Source: Pseudoalteromonas shioyasakiensis (GTDB lineage Bacteria > Pseudomonadota > Gammaproteobacteria > Enterobacterales > Alteromonadaceae). Taken from it: a stretch of 64,000 nucleotides of DNA. The notes under the pieces were generated by a model, which had not been told where the DNA came from, did not search any database, and worked only from the letters and a program-made list of their open reading frames with translations. The first letter of the stretch is position 1. Each line of letters begins with the position of its first letter. The position numbers and the translations under genes were made by a program. This document shows positions 47,135 through 54,817 of this stretch, piece by piece. The stretch lies in the NCBI RefSeq assembly GCF_001550135.1, contig NZ_LRUE01000014.1, positions 248,001-312,000 on the forward strand, read 5' to 3'.

Positions 47135-47162
47135 CTAGGAGCTAGGTACTAGGCGCTAGGGT
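47135..47162. repeat. Four tandem CTAGGNN heptamers
   Basis: CTAG occurs at exact 7-bp spacing at 47135, 47142, 47149 and 47156, giving CTAGGAG, CTAGGTA, CTAGGCG and CTAGGGT. A further CTAG lies at 47107. It sits at the downstream end of the tRNA array. Confidence 0.8.
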
Positions 47163-47163
47163 A

Positions 47164-47232
47164 GACCGAGTGGATTCGAACCACTGATTTTGGCGTGGGT
47201 CATAGAGAGCGGTAGTGCTCTAACCAACTGAG
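47164..47232 (-). pseudogene. Degenerate tRNA-Val-like copy 1
   Basis: The T-arm (AGTGG-TTCGAAT-CCACT), most of the 3' acceptor strand and the D-arm (CTCAGTTGGTTAGAGC) remain. The region between is 8 nt too long and cannot form an anticodon stem. The 5' acceptor strand and 3' CCA are lost. Confidence 0.75.
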
Positions 47233-47287
47233 GTTCAATTGTATAATATTGATTAGGATAATAAAATTATGAGGAATTTGAATAAAT

Positions 47288-47362
47288 TGGTACGACCGAG
47301 TGGATTCGAACCACTGATTTTGGCGTGGGTCATAGAGAGCGGTAGTGCTCTAACCAACTGAG
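47288..47362 (-). pseudogene. Degenerate tRNA-Val-like copy 2
   Basis: Same scrambled anticodon region as copy 1. The 3' side is complete, with CGGTCGT, the discriminator A and CCA, but the 5' acceptor strand no longer pairs. Confidence 0.75.
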
Positions 47363-47419
47363 TTTCAACTGTTTAATATTGATTTTAGGATAATAAAATT
47401 ATGAGGAATTTGAATAAAT

Positions 47420-47494
47420 TGGTACGACTGAGTGGATTCGAACCACTGATTTTGGCGTGGGTCATTGAGAGCGGTAGTGCTCTAACCAACTGAG
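47420..47494 (-). pseudogene. Degenerate tRNA-Val-like copy 3
   Basis: As copies 1 and 2, with two extra base changes (CAGTCGT at the acceptor, one in the anticodon region). The unit diverges just beyond the D-arm. Confidence 0.75.
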
Positions 47495-47564
47495 TAAATC
47501 TTTTTAGATTAGTGTACTTATTAATAGAAGTTGTGGAATTAAAAAGAAGCAATAAAGATATAAT

Positions 47565-47641
<77 letters not shown>

Positions 47642-47675
47642 ACAGGCATTTAATTCTGAAGTAGATTAAATGTTT

Positions 47676-47755
47676 TGGTACAACCGAGTGGATTCGAACC
47701 ACCGACCTTTGGACCGGGCCATTAAGAGTGGTAGTGCTCTTTCCTTTGGTTATAC
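47676..47755 (-). pseudogene. Degenerate tRNA-like copy 4
   Basis: The T-arm, the 3' acceptor CGGTTGT and CCA match the intact copy at 47764. The D-arm and 5' acceptor are badly altered, and the anticodon region is extended in the same way as in copies 1-3. It has a loop-like CTCTTAA that cannot be closed by a normal stem. Confidence 0.7.
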
Positions 47756-47763
47756 CTAAATCA

Positions 47764-47840
47764 TGGTACAACCGAGTGGATTCGAACCACCGACCCCTAC
47801 CATGTCAAGGTAGTGCTCTAACCAACTGAGCTACGGTTGT
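47764..47840 (-). tRNA. tRNA-Val(GAC), second intact copy
   Basis: A full cloverleaf with acceptor ACAACCG / CGGTTGT, discriminator A and encoded CCA. The anticodon arm is CTACC-TTGACAT-GGTAG (anticodon GAC) and the variable loop GGGTC. It differs from the other intact copy by compensating acceptor changes, which supports function. It is the first gene after the promoter. Confidence 0.95.
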
Positions 47841-47884
47841 ATTTTGATTTAAATGGTTGTTAGCGTGGCTAAACAACGGAGGCT

Positions 47885-47913
47885 AATATATAGCGACTGG
47901 TTGTGTGAATCAA
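47885..47913 (-). promoter_or_regulatory. Promoter of the tRNA-Val cluster
   Basis: On the minus strand TTGATT (47913-47908) is followed after 17 bp by TATATT (47890-47885), about 45 bp before the first tRNA. Both boxes are close to the sigma-70 consensus. Confidence 0.65.
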
Positions 47914-47953
47914 GCAGCTTTAGCTATTTTTATGCTAAGTGCTGGTTTTTTAT

Positions 47954-48973
47954 TCATAACGGACTAATTTCGCACGTTCTGTAAAAACCTTGCCACCAAG
48001 TAACATGGCTTTTCGCAGAGCGCTTAAGACTTTGTAAAATTGCGGCATTACTGCCGCTATCTACAAACTGGGCCATTTCGGTGTCATGCCATATTTGCTG
48101 GTAAAGAGGTTGTAGGGTTTCTAATCGACCCACTAAGAATGATTGATAAGGCTGTAATTGCTCTAAATAAAACTTTTTAAACACATTACTAAGCGTTTGC
48201 GCTTTTTGTTTATTCTTGTTGGCAGGGCAGAGATCATCTTTTGAATACTTCATGAGCAGCGCTGTTAATTGTTGATTGTAATGTGTTTGCACCCTTGCTG
48301 CCGAAATAAGAAGCTTGTTGTATTTAAAGCGATTTAATACTTCGAGTTGGTTGATGATTTGCTCAGGCTCTATAGCGTTTATTTTGCCGTTATTAATATG
48401 CTTGTTTAATTTAGCAATTTGCTCCATCGCGCTCACGGTTTCACTAAAACCTGCGGTGTTTTCATCAATGTGTGTCGAACTTAGCTGCCAGCTTTGCTTA
48501 AACTCGCTTTCGTTGAGCAGCATAGCTTTAAAGTAATTTGATAGGTTTGCTTGCTTTTGTACTGCGGTGAGTTTTATTTTTTCAACTAGCTCACCTTGCT
48601 CATCAAAGCTTTCTAAGCATTCATTTGCGCTTTGAATAAACTTAATTTGATAACTAAGAACATTAGCAGGCGTTGCTGTTTTGCCAAGCTGGTTATTGTG
48701 CTCAGCAATAAGGTTTGCAAGTTTACATTGGCGTAATTGGGCAAGTTCAAGCATGCCAATGGTTGCTTTATCTTCAGTATTTTCAGAAAAGTGGTTAACA
48801 GTGAGTGTACTTGGTTTAGAGAGTTTAAAACTTTCAGTCTTAAGTACGTTTTCTAATCTTTGCGCATAGGTGTGATTTACATCACCGGAGGCGGGCGTGC
48901 AGGCAATAAGTGCCACACACGCTGTTGCGATGATAGAGTTTAAAAGGCTATTGGTTTTGCAAAAAAGGTGCAT
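47954..48973 (-). CDS. DUF3080 family lipoprotein
   Basis: The 339-residue protein has a lipoprotein signal (hydrophobic core IIATACVALIAC with lipobox LIAC, the Cys near residue 25). An all-helical domain typical of DUF3080 in Alteromonadales and Vibrionales follows (TYAQRLENVLK, MLELAQLRQCKLANLIAEHN, then VTWWQGFYRTC). The function is unknown. Its start overlaps the end of the MATE gene by 26 bp, so it is translationally coupled to that pump. Confidence 0.82.
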   Translation of the reverse strand: MHLFCKTNSLLNSIIATACVALIACTPASGDVNHTYAQRLENVLKTESFKLSKPSTLTVNHFSENTEDKATIGMLELAQLRQCKLANLIAEHNNQLGKTATPANVLSYQIKFIQSANECLESFDEQGELVEKIKLTAVQKQANLSNYFKAMLLNESEFKQSWQLSSTHIDENTAGFSETVSAMEQIAKLNKHINNGKINAIEPEQIINQLEVLNRFKYNKLLISAARVQTHYNQQLTALLMKYSKDDLCPANKNKQKAQTLSNVFKKFYLEQLQPYQSFLVGRLETLQPLYQQIWHDTEMAQFVDSGSNAAILQSLKRSAKSHVTWWQGFYRTCEISPL

Positions 48974-50306
48974 GTTTAAATCGCCTATGAACAGTGAACA
49001 TCAACATAATTGCTGCGGCACTTAACCCCACAATAATGCCTATCCAAAAGCCATGAGGGCCCAGTGCTGGAACAATTAAATCTGTACGAGCAAGTACGAA
49101 GCCAAGCGCAAAGCCGATCAACCAATAGGATACAAAGGTGATATAACCAATTGGTGCCGTGTATTTCAATCCACGTAAAATACCATTGGCAGAAACTTGC
49201 AGGGCATCTGGTAACTGGTAGATACAAGCAAGTACCATGATTGAAGAGGCAAGGGCCAATACTTCAGGGTTGTCAGAATACAATTGGCTTATAATATCAC
49301 GGGCAAAAAAGGTCACACTTGCCAGTAAAAAAGCAATAATTGCCGCGAGAATATAACTCGTTTTAACGGCATTTTTTAACTGCTGATAATGTTGTTGGCC
49401 AAACAAATTGCCTATTCGAATGCTAATGGCAATTGAGAGGCTTAACGGCATCATAAACAATAATGTCGTTACACTAGCCGCAATTTGGTGACCGGCAACA
49501 GCAACCGCACCTAAGTGCGCTATAAACAAAGGAATACAAGCAAATAGTGTAACTTCAAAAAAAGTAGCTAATGAAATTGGAATACCCACTTTGGTGATAG
49601 TCCACAAAGTAGCGGGCTTTGGCGCTTCGAAATTGGCTAGCAATGCTTTGGCATCAATCTTTTTGTTAAAGTGACAATAAATAACCTGAGTTAACGCCAT
49701 TGCTGTAAATACCAGCGCCGTGGCAATACCACAGCCCGCGCCACCGTACGCTTGAAAACCTAATTTACCGTGTATAAATACGTAGTTGGCCGGAATATTA
49801 ACTGCTAAGCCAATTAAACTAATGTAAAAAGCAGGTTTGGTCATTCCCATACCTTCAGTGATATTGCGGTACACACTGAAAAGTAAAAAACCGAAAATAC
49901 CCCATTTAACAAAATGAATGTATTGCTCGGCTAATTCTGTAATAGACTGTGAAGTATCTAATTGACTAAGCACTGTATCAGCAAGGCTTGCCAGCCCTAA
50001 ACCGATTATGGCAAGTACTAACGCCAGATACAGGCCCTGTTGAAAGTAGTGGCTAATACCTTGTTTATCGTTTGAACCAGCAAACTGCGCTATGATCCCA
50101 GTTAACGCCAATAATATGCCTTGCAACGCAAGCATTAACGGATTCCAAATACCCGTTGCAATAGAAAGTGCTGCCAAGTCTGTTGCACTCACTTGGCCTG
50201 CCATCACGGTATCTACAACCGTCATTAAAATAAGGGTTACCTGTGCCAAAAAAACAGGAATGGCTAACGAAATTAACCTTTTGGCTTCCCAACTACAAAA
50301 AGACAT
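48948..50306 (-). CDS. norM: MATE family efflux transporter (NorM/MdtK-like)
   Basis: The 452-residue protein has twelve hydrophobic segments and the MATE pattern: LAIPVFLAQVTLILMTVVDTVMAG in helix 1-2 and the matching second half from about residue 240 (GIPISLATFFEVTLFA). NorM/MdtK pumps expel cationic drugs in exchange for Na+ or H+. Divergence from the riboflavin synthase gene mirrors the E. coli mdtK/ribC arrangement, which supports orthology. Confidence 0.93.
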   Translation of the reverse strand: MSFCSWEAKRLISLAIPVFLAQVTLILMTVVDTVMAGQVSATDLAALSIATGIWNPLMLALQGILLALTGIIAQFAGSNDKQGISHYFQQGLYLALVLAIIGLGLASLADTVLSQLDTSQSITELAEQYIHFVKWGIFGFLLFSVYRNITEGMGMTKPAFYISLIGLAVNIPANYVFIHGKLGFQAYGGAGCGIATALVFTAMALTQVIYCHFNKKIDAKALLANFEAPKPATLWTITKVGIPISLATFFEVTLFACIPLFIAHLGAVAVAGHQIAASVTTLLFMMPLSLSIAISIRIGNLFGQQHYQQLKNAVKTSYILAAIIAFLLASVTFFARDIISQLYSDNPEVLALASSIMVLACIYQLPDALQVSANGILRGLKYTAPIGYITFVSYWLIGFALGFVLARTDLIVPALGPHGFWIGIIVGLSAAAIMLMFTVHRRFKHAPFLQNQ

Positions 50307-50399
50307 AAATTACACGACTAAATAAACAGACAGCCATTGTAATCTATTCATAGATCAATAAAAATCGCAGTTATCTATTTAATGAAAAAAGAGAAAGCG

Positions 50400-51026
50400 A
50401 TGTTCACTGGAATTGTGCAAACGCAAGCCGTTGTGGTTGATGCTACTAACCAAGGCGGTGTACTAAGGCTAGCTTTAAAAGTAGATCAGCAATATGCTGA
50501 AAACCTGAATATCGGCGCAAGCATAGCCATTAATGGTTGTTGTTTAACCGTGGTGAAGTTTGCATCAGACACGAAAGGCTGCTGTGTTATAAATTTTGAT
50601 GTGATTGATGAAACATTGAAGTTAACCAACCTAGGTATGCTGGCTGTCAATGATACGGTAAATTTTGAACGTTCAGTGACTTTTGGTACTGAACTAGGTG
50701 GGCATATCGTGTCGGGTCACATTCATTGTATGGCCGAGATACTTTCAATTAACCATTTTCAAGATAACTGTAAGATGCAATTAGCATTAGCAAAAGAGTG
50801 GCAAAAATACGTTTTGTATAAGGGATTTGTGAGCGTTAACGGGGCAAGCCTCACTGTAGGTGAAGTTGATGAGCAGGGCTTTTGGCTACACCTGATCCCA
50901 GAAACACTCTCTATTACCAATCTCGATAACTACCGCGAAGGTGATAAGTTAAATATCGAAGTTGATCAGCAAACTTATACCATTATCAACACGGTCGAAA
51001 ATTATCTTTCGCAACAAGCAAAATAA
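50400..51026 (+). CDS. ribE: Riboflavin synthase alpha subunit
   Basis: The start is ATG 50400, giving the invariant MFTGIVQ; the six-codon extension was rejected. The 208-residue protein contains two lumazine-binding repeats. Repeat 1 has INGCCLTV and repeat 2 KGFVSVNGASLTV, each followed by the expected LIPETL or related strand, and GTELGGHIVSGHIH joins them. It dismutates two 6,7-dimethyl-8-ribityllumazine molecules to riboflavin. No FMN riboswitch is seen upstream. It is divergent from norM, as in E. coli. Confidence 0.92.
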   Translation: MFTGIVQTQAVVVDATNQGGVLRLALKVDQQYAENLNIGASIAINGCCLTVVKFASDTKGCCVINFDVIDETLKLTNLGMLAVNDTVNFERSVTFGTELGGHIVSGHIHCMAEILSINHFQDNCKMQLALAKEWQKYVLYKGFVSVNGASLTVGEVDEQGFWLHLIPETLSITNLDNYREGDKLNIEVDQQTYTIINTVENYLSQQAK

Positions 51027-51036
51027 ATACATCAAA

Positions 51037-51060
51037 CGAGCAAATTAAAAAATTTGCTCG
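51037..51060. terminator. Hairpin between ribE and the CPXCG gene
   Basis: A 10-bp perfect stem (CGAGCAAATT / AATTTGCTCG) with an AAAA loop overlaps the 3' end of the convergent CPXCG gene. No strong T-run follows, so termination strength is uncertain. Confidence 0.6.
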
Positions 51061-51248
51061 TCGTCACTATCGACATGTAATTCGAGTTTGTTATGTGCGT
51101 AATCTATATGCATATTTAAATGAATGGGATTGCAACATGCTGCGCAATCTTCATAGTAATCTTGGTCACCGTCGCTTGCATCAAGTGCAACATGAATGTG
51201 GTGGCCACAGTGAGGGCATGAAATCCGTTGTGTGTATTGGTCTTTCAT
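51045..51248 (-). CDS. CPXCG motif-containing small cysteine-rich protein
   Basis: The 67-residue protein carries SCPHCGHHI near the N-terminus and a second cysteine pair (YEDCAACCNPI), forming a zinc ribbon, followed by an acidic tail. These stand-alone CPXCG proteins are widespread in gammaproteobacteria, and their function is not known. It is convergent with ribE, with a shared hairpin at the 3' ends. Confidence 0.88.
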   Translation of the reverse strand: MKDQYTQRISCPHCGHHIHVALDASDGDQDYYEDCAACCNPIHLNMHIDYAHNKLELHVDSDDEQIF

Positions 51249-51354
51249 CAGCTTTTACCTTAATCAGGCATGCCTGAGTTCGTTAAATTGCAATCTTCAT
51301 TAAACCCTAACTCATCAAAAATGAATCTAGATTTAATTAGATTGATATAACTCA

Positions 51355-51396
51355 CTAACCGAATAGATGTAAGCGTAGTGCTACCAATTCGGTTAG
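51355..51396. repeat. Perfect 10-bp inverted repeat with nested hairpin
   Basis: CTAACCGAAT (51355-51364) and ATTCGGTTAG (51387-51396) flank a 22-bp spacer that itself contains GTAG-TG-CTAC. It lies between the CPXCG and fructosamine-kinase genes. It may be a processing or termination structure or a small repeat element. Confidence 0.5.
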
Positions 51397-51476
51397 CATC
51401 TTTATTAATACGCTTTATAAGCTAAATATAGCTGTGTTTAGCGGTTTGTGACATTCCTTTTACAGTGAATTCTCGC

Positions 51477-52337
51477 TTATTTCAGTAGCTGATCAATTTG
51501 TTGTTTTGCTTCAGTAAGATAGTGCCCTGCAAAGATATTGGCATTATTGAGCATAGGGTATAGTTGATAGATGGCTCTACGTTGCTCGTAACCTACCTGC
51601 AGAGGATAGATTTCGTTATAGGCATCATAAAAGCTATCAGGCAGTGGCGCATATAGCTCACTCATTGCTATATCGCATTCCCGATCACCATAATAACAAG
51701 CAGGATCAAATACACTGGGAACATTATTATAAAAGCCCATATTTCGACGCCAAAAATCTCCGTGTAATAACGAAGGCTCTACAACATGGCTATGCAGTGC
51801 GTCTTTAACAAAAGCGATGAAGGTGTCTTGATTGACAAGCTCAATGCCTTTTTCTTGTAATAACTGTAATTGCCAACCAATGCGTTCTTCAGCAAAAAAT
51901 ACATCCCATTTTTTGTGCCAGCGATTTGGTTGTAGAGTAGGGCCAAGGAAGTTGTCGTTATCTAAGCCGAACATAGCTTGGGTATGCTTTTGGTGTAAAT
52001 GGGCAAGGTGCTCCCCCATTTCATGCCAATTGGTATGGGGCTTTTTATCAAGCTCTAACCATTCAAGCACGATAAATGAAAACTCAATATTGCAACCTGT
52101 GGTGATGCAATCTGGGATCATAAATAAGCTTTCTTGGGTTAATAGCTCAAGATTAAAGGCTTCGCACTCTAGGCGCTCCAGATCACTCAAGTGAGCGACT
52201 TTCACAAAAAAGTGGTGTAGATCATCACCAATTTGGAAGTATTTGTCGTTATTGGGTGATTGTAATTGGCGCTTAAAGGTATGCTTAAAATCAAAGTGCA
52301 TCGCTTGGCTAATCTGTTCATTCACCGAATTCCACAT
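51477..52337 (-). CDS. Fructosamine kinase family protein (YniA-like)
   Basis: ATG 52337 was chosen because AAGGTG lies 9 nt upstream and the product then begins MWN, as relatives do; a GTG four codons earlier is possible. The 286-residue aminoglycoside-phosphotransferase-fold protein has the catalytic SLLHGDFWRRNMGF and the metal-binding FDPACYYGDRECDIAM. Family members phosphorylate fructosamines or ribulosamines on glycated proteins so that the sugar falls off. Confidence 0.92.
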   Translation of the reverse strand: MWNSVNEQISQAMHFDFKHTFKRQLQSPNNDKYFQIGDDLHHFFVKVAHLSDLERLECEAFNLELLTQESLFMIPDCITTGCNIEFSFIVLEWLELDKKPHTNWHEMGEHLAHLHQKHTQAMFGLDNDNFLGPTLQPNRWHKKWDVFFAEERIGWQLQLLQEKGIELVNQDTFIAFVKDALHSHVVEPSLLHGDFWRRNMGFYNNVPSVFDPACYYGDRECDIAMSELYAPLPDSFYDAYNEIYPLQVGYEQRRAIYQLYPMLNNANIFAGHYLTEAKQQIDQLLK

Positions 52338-52449
52338 AATTTTGTTCACCTTTTAACCATATAATTAAACTATGGCAAAAAGACGATGAATTAACAAACC
52401 CATAGCGTTAATATTGTTAAAGTTTATCGAAGTATTTATGAGGGGTCAG

Positions 52450-53145
52450 ATGAATAAAAGTCTCATTACTAATTTAGTGGCGCTTGCCTTAGTATTAGTC
52501 GGATTTTTATTTGAACAAGCAATTGTGCTTTCTGTTGGTTTATTTGCGTTATCGGGCGCAGTAACTAACTGGCTTGCTATTCACATGCTATTCGAAAAAG
52601 TACCATTTTTATACGGCTCTGGGGTTATAACTTTAAAGTTTGCGTCTTTTAAGGTGGCTATTCGTAACTTGGTAATGACCGAGTTCTTCGCCGAAGAGAA
52701 AATAGATCAGGTTATGGCGCTCGCTAAGCCAAATATTGATTTAGAGCCAGTGATCAGTGAAGTTAATTTAAGTCCGGCTTATGATTCATTAATTGAGGTT
52801 ATCGAAAACTCACAATTTGGTGGCATGCTATCAATGTTTGGTGGCCGTGATGCGCTTGAGCCGATGCGTGAACCTTTCATTGAAAAAATGAAAGCAGCGG
52901 TGATTGATATTTCAAAGAGCGACGAATTTAAAACGATTCTAGATGAAAAGCTATTTGCCAACTCTCATCTTGGTGGCTCATTGCACAGTACTGTTGAGCG
53001 TTTAGTTGATGAGCGTTTGAATGAGCTTACGCCAACCATGGTGAAAGATATTATTCAAACCATGATCAAAGAACATTTAGGTTGGTTAGTGATTTGGGGC
53101 GGAGTATTTGGTGGCCTATTTGGCCTGATCGCTGCGCTAGTTTAA
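52450..53145 (+). CDS. DUF445 family membrane protein
   Basis: ATG 52450 follows GAGGGGT by about 5 nt. The 231-residue product begins with two membrane helices (about 8-45), continuing into the conserved GAVTNWLAIHMLFEKVPF segment. After an amphipathic helical region with the family's DEKLF and ERLVDERL stretches, it ends in a third helix (LGWLVIWGGVFGGLFGLIAALV). DUF445 proteins have no settled function. Confidence 0.85.
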   Translation: MNKSLITNLVALALVLVGFLFEQAIVLSVGLFALSGAVTNWLAIHMLFEKVPFLYGSGVITLKFASFKVAIRNLVMTEFFAEEKIDQVMALAKPNIDLEPVISEVNLSPAYDSLIEVIENSQFGGMLSMFGGRDALEPMREPFIEKMKAAVIDISKSDEFKTILDEKLFANSHLGGSLHSTVERLVDERLNELTPTMVKDIIQTMIKEHLGWLVIWGGVFGGLFGLIAALV

Positions 53146-53159
53146 TGAAGAAGGAATTT

Positions 53160-53185
53160 GTAGCAGGCCTTTAAAGACCTGCTAC
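53160..53185. terminator. Hairpin between convergent DUF445 and DUF3718 genes
   Basis: An 8-bp perfect stem (GTAGCAGG / CCTGCTAC) with a 10-nt loop is placed midway between the two convergent stop codons. Flanking T-runs are weak. Confidence 0.6.
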
Positions 53186-53198
53186 AGTGAATTCATCA

Positions 53199-53561
53199 TT
53201 ATTTAGAACCAGCAATAACAATCACTGTGTCATCAGATACTTTAGCAATATCTTGAATACTTGTTTTTGTTGCTGTTTCAAAATTTAAGTATTTCGCAGA
53301 GTTATGAAAACCATAAGTGCTTGCAAACTTATCAGTCGTCATATCATTGCAAAGTAGTTTTTCTGTCATTACTCGTTTGCTTAAGCGTAGATCGCGCATT
53401 GTGCTTGATACGTTTAATGGTTTGTTAGAAGCAATGGCCATGCAAGCTTGCGTGCCTACAGAGTCATCTGCTGCGACAAATTGTGCTGCAGTTGCATCAG
53501 TTGCTGCTAATGAAGAACCTAAAATTAATGCTGTACCTAGTGCTGTAGTTAACGTATTCAT
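53199..53561 (-). CDS. Exported DUF3718 family protein
   Basis: The 120-residue protein has a signal peptide ending ATA-A around residue 26. The mature part, AQFVAADDSVGTQACMAIASN, has two cysteines (in TQACMA and LLCND) likely to form a disulfide. The pattern matches DUF3718, a family found mainly in Shewanella and Pseudoalteromonas. GAGAGAAAG precedes the start. The function is unknown, and a periplasmic location is inferred. Confidence 0.8.
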   Translation of the reverse strand: MNTLTTALGTALILGSSLAATDATAAQFVAADDSVGTQACMAIASNKPLNVSSTMRDLRLSKRVMTEKLLCNDMTTDKFASTYGFHNSAKYLNFETATKTSIQDIAKVSDDTVIVIAGSK

Positions 53562-53919
53562 CTTTCTCTCCAGTTGTTGTCCGTATTACGTTTAGTATGT
53601 GCGACCTCGCTTTTATGGATACTTCACACTTCCTGTTTGCTGGGCACATTTAAAGTATTACGCTAAACAAGAACAATTGCTGTTAATGAAAATCGACAAG
53701 ATGTAAGTAAGTATGTAGATGTGAACAAGTAAAACTAACCGCTTGATAAGTGCTATTTTAAAGTGTGAATTTTGACACAAATAGGTTGAATTTTTTTTCA
53801 TTTATTTTTTTAAAACGTGTTTTGGCTCGTATTAAAGGCTTAATTTTTACGTAGCTGTTACATTTAAGTATTAACTCTAGCTTTTCTTAAAAAGGCTAAT
53901 CAGAGTATAAGGAGCATGA
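53562..53919. other. AT-rich intergenic region between divergent genes
   Basis: These 358 bp contain no gene or RNA that could be recognised. They must hold the divergent promoters of the DUF3718 gene and of the Cys-rich gene at 53920. The stretch 53760-53830 is strongly AT-rich. No palindromic operator stood out. Confidence 0.4.
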
Positions 53920-54705
53920 GTGACCACAAAATTAGCAGGCTATTATCAACAAGCCTATGCATCTGAATCAAAACACTTTAATCAATGTTTTTATTGTGGT
54001 TGTGAAGCAACTGAGCGAGATTTTTGTCCGCCACTGCATATGCTGCAAAGTATTATAGATTTAGGCGAAGAGGCTGAATTTATATCAATTCCAGCATGTT
54101 ATGAGTGCTTTGCATTACTGCATAACGAACGAGTGCTGACGATTGATGGGCGAGTTACAAAGCTTAAAAAGAAACTTTCAACAAAGTATGCAAAAGCGCT
54201 GAGAATTTATCGCATGTGGCATGAGAGTGAACTTCACGATATGAGTGATGAGTTTGTGCACAGTATTAAGGCCGGCATGAAGCTAGGTGCAGAGGCAGCT
54301 GAGCGAGTAGCATTTCAAGGTTATAGCTATGCAACTGAAGATGCCAGTGTCACTATTCGTGAGAAGCGTGCCGAATTTGATGTGCAAGGCAAAGTCTTTC
54401 ATGACTTTAAAGACGCGCTTAATTACAGCATTAATGATTTACAAGTCGACAGAACAGAATTCTATAAGCTGGTGGTAGAAGATTATAACGGCGATTTTAA
54501 CCGTGCATTTAGTCAATACCGCCATCGACACGAAAAAGTAACCGCAACTAACGATGCTGATTCACTGATTAAAAGTTTTGCCAAGCAGCATAAGCAAAAC
54601 TCAGACTTTGTAACTCGAACTGTGAAACATTTTATCAACAAAGATCCGAGCTTGACGACCGAAGGTGCGTTAGAGCAGCTATATAACAACTACATAAAGA
54701 AATAG
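53920..54705 (+). CDS. Cys-rich protein with HNH-like zinc module, unknown function
   Basis: The start is GTG 53920 with AAGGAG 5 nt upstream; a nearby ATG (53916) is in another frame and soon stops. The 261-residue protein opens with paired cysteines (CFYCGC at 23-28, FCPP at 36, CYECF at 60-63), spaced like the zinc frame of HNH nucleases. The usual Asp-His catalytic pair is not evident (RDFCPPLH instead). The rest is charged and helical. Nuclease activity is therefore doubtful, and a structural zinc-binding role is as likely. Confidence 0.6.
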   Translation: MTTKLAGYYQQAYASESKHFNQCFYCGCEATERDFCPPLHMLQSIIDLGEEAEFISIPACYECFALLHNERVLTIDGRVTKLKKKLSTKYAKALRIYRMWHESELHDMSDEFVHSIKAGMKLGAEAAERVAFQGYSYATEDASVTIREKRAEFDVQGKVFHDFKDALNYSINDLQVDRTEFYKLVVEDYNGDFNRAFSQYRHRHEKVTATNDADSLIKSFAKQHKQNSDFVTRTVKHFINKDPSLTTEGALEQLYNNYIKK

Positions 54706-54817
54706 TGCTCTGTGAGGCTGGTTGTTCGTCTTGAATATTGGTGACTGGCCTCGTTTACTCGCATTAGAATTAACAATTAGTTAAAGTAATTAAATAATAA
54801 AAAAGAGGAACGTAAGA

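Larger units (their letters stand above)
47164..47494 (-). repeat. About 130-bp tandem repeat carrying tRNA-like sequence (three copies)
   Basis: Nearly identical units begin at 47164, 47294 and 47426 (spacings 130 and 132 bp). Each contains a degenerate tRNA-Val plus the same A/T-rich spacer; the third unit ends after the D-arm. This looks like recent duplication of an already damaged tRNA gene. Confidence 0.9.

Noticed and set aside
50307..50399. FMN riboswitch upstream of ribE
   Set aside because: The gap is under 100 bp and none of the conserved FMN-aptamer elements is visible.
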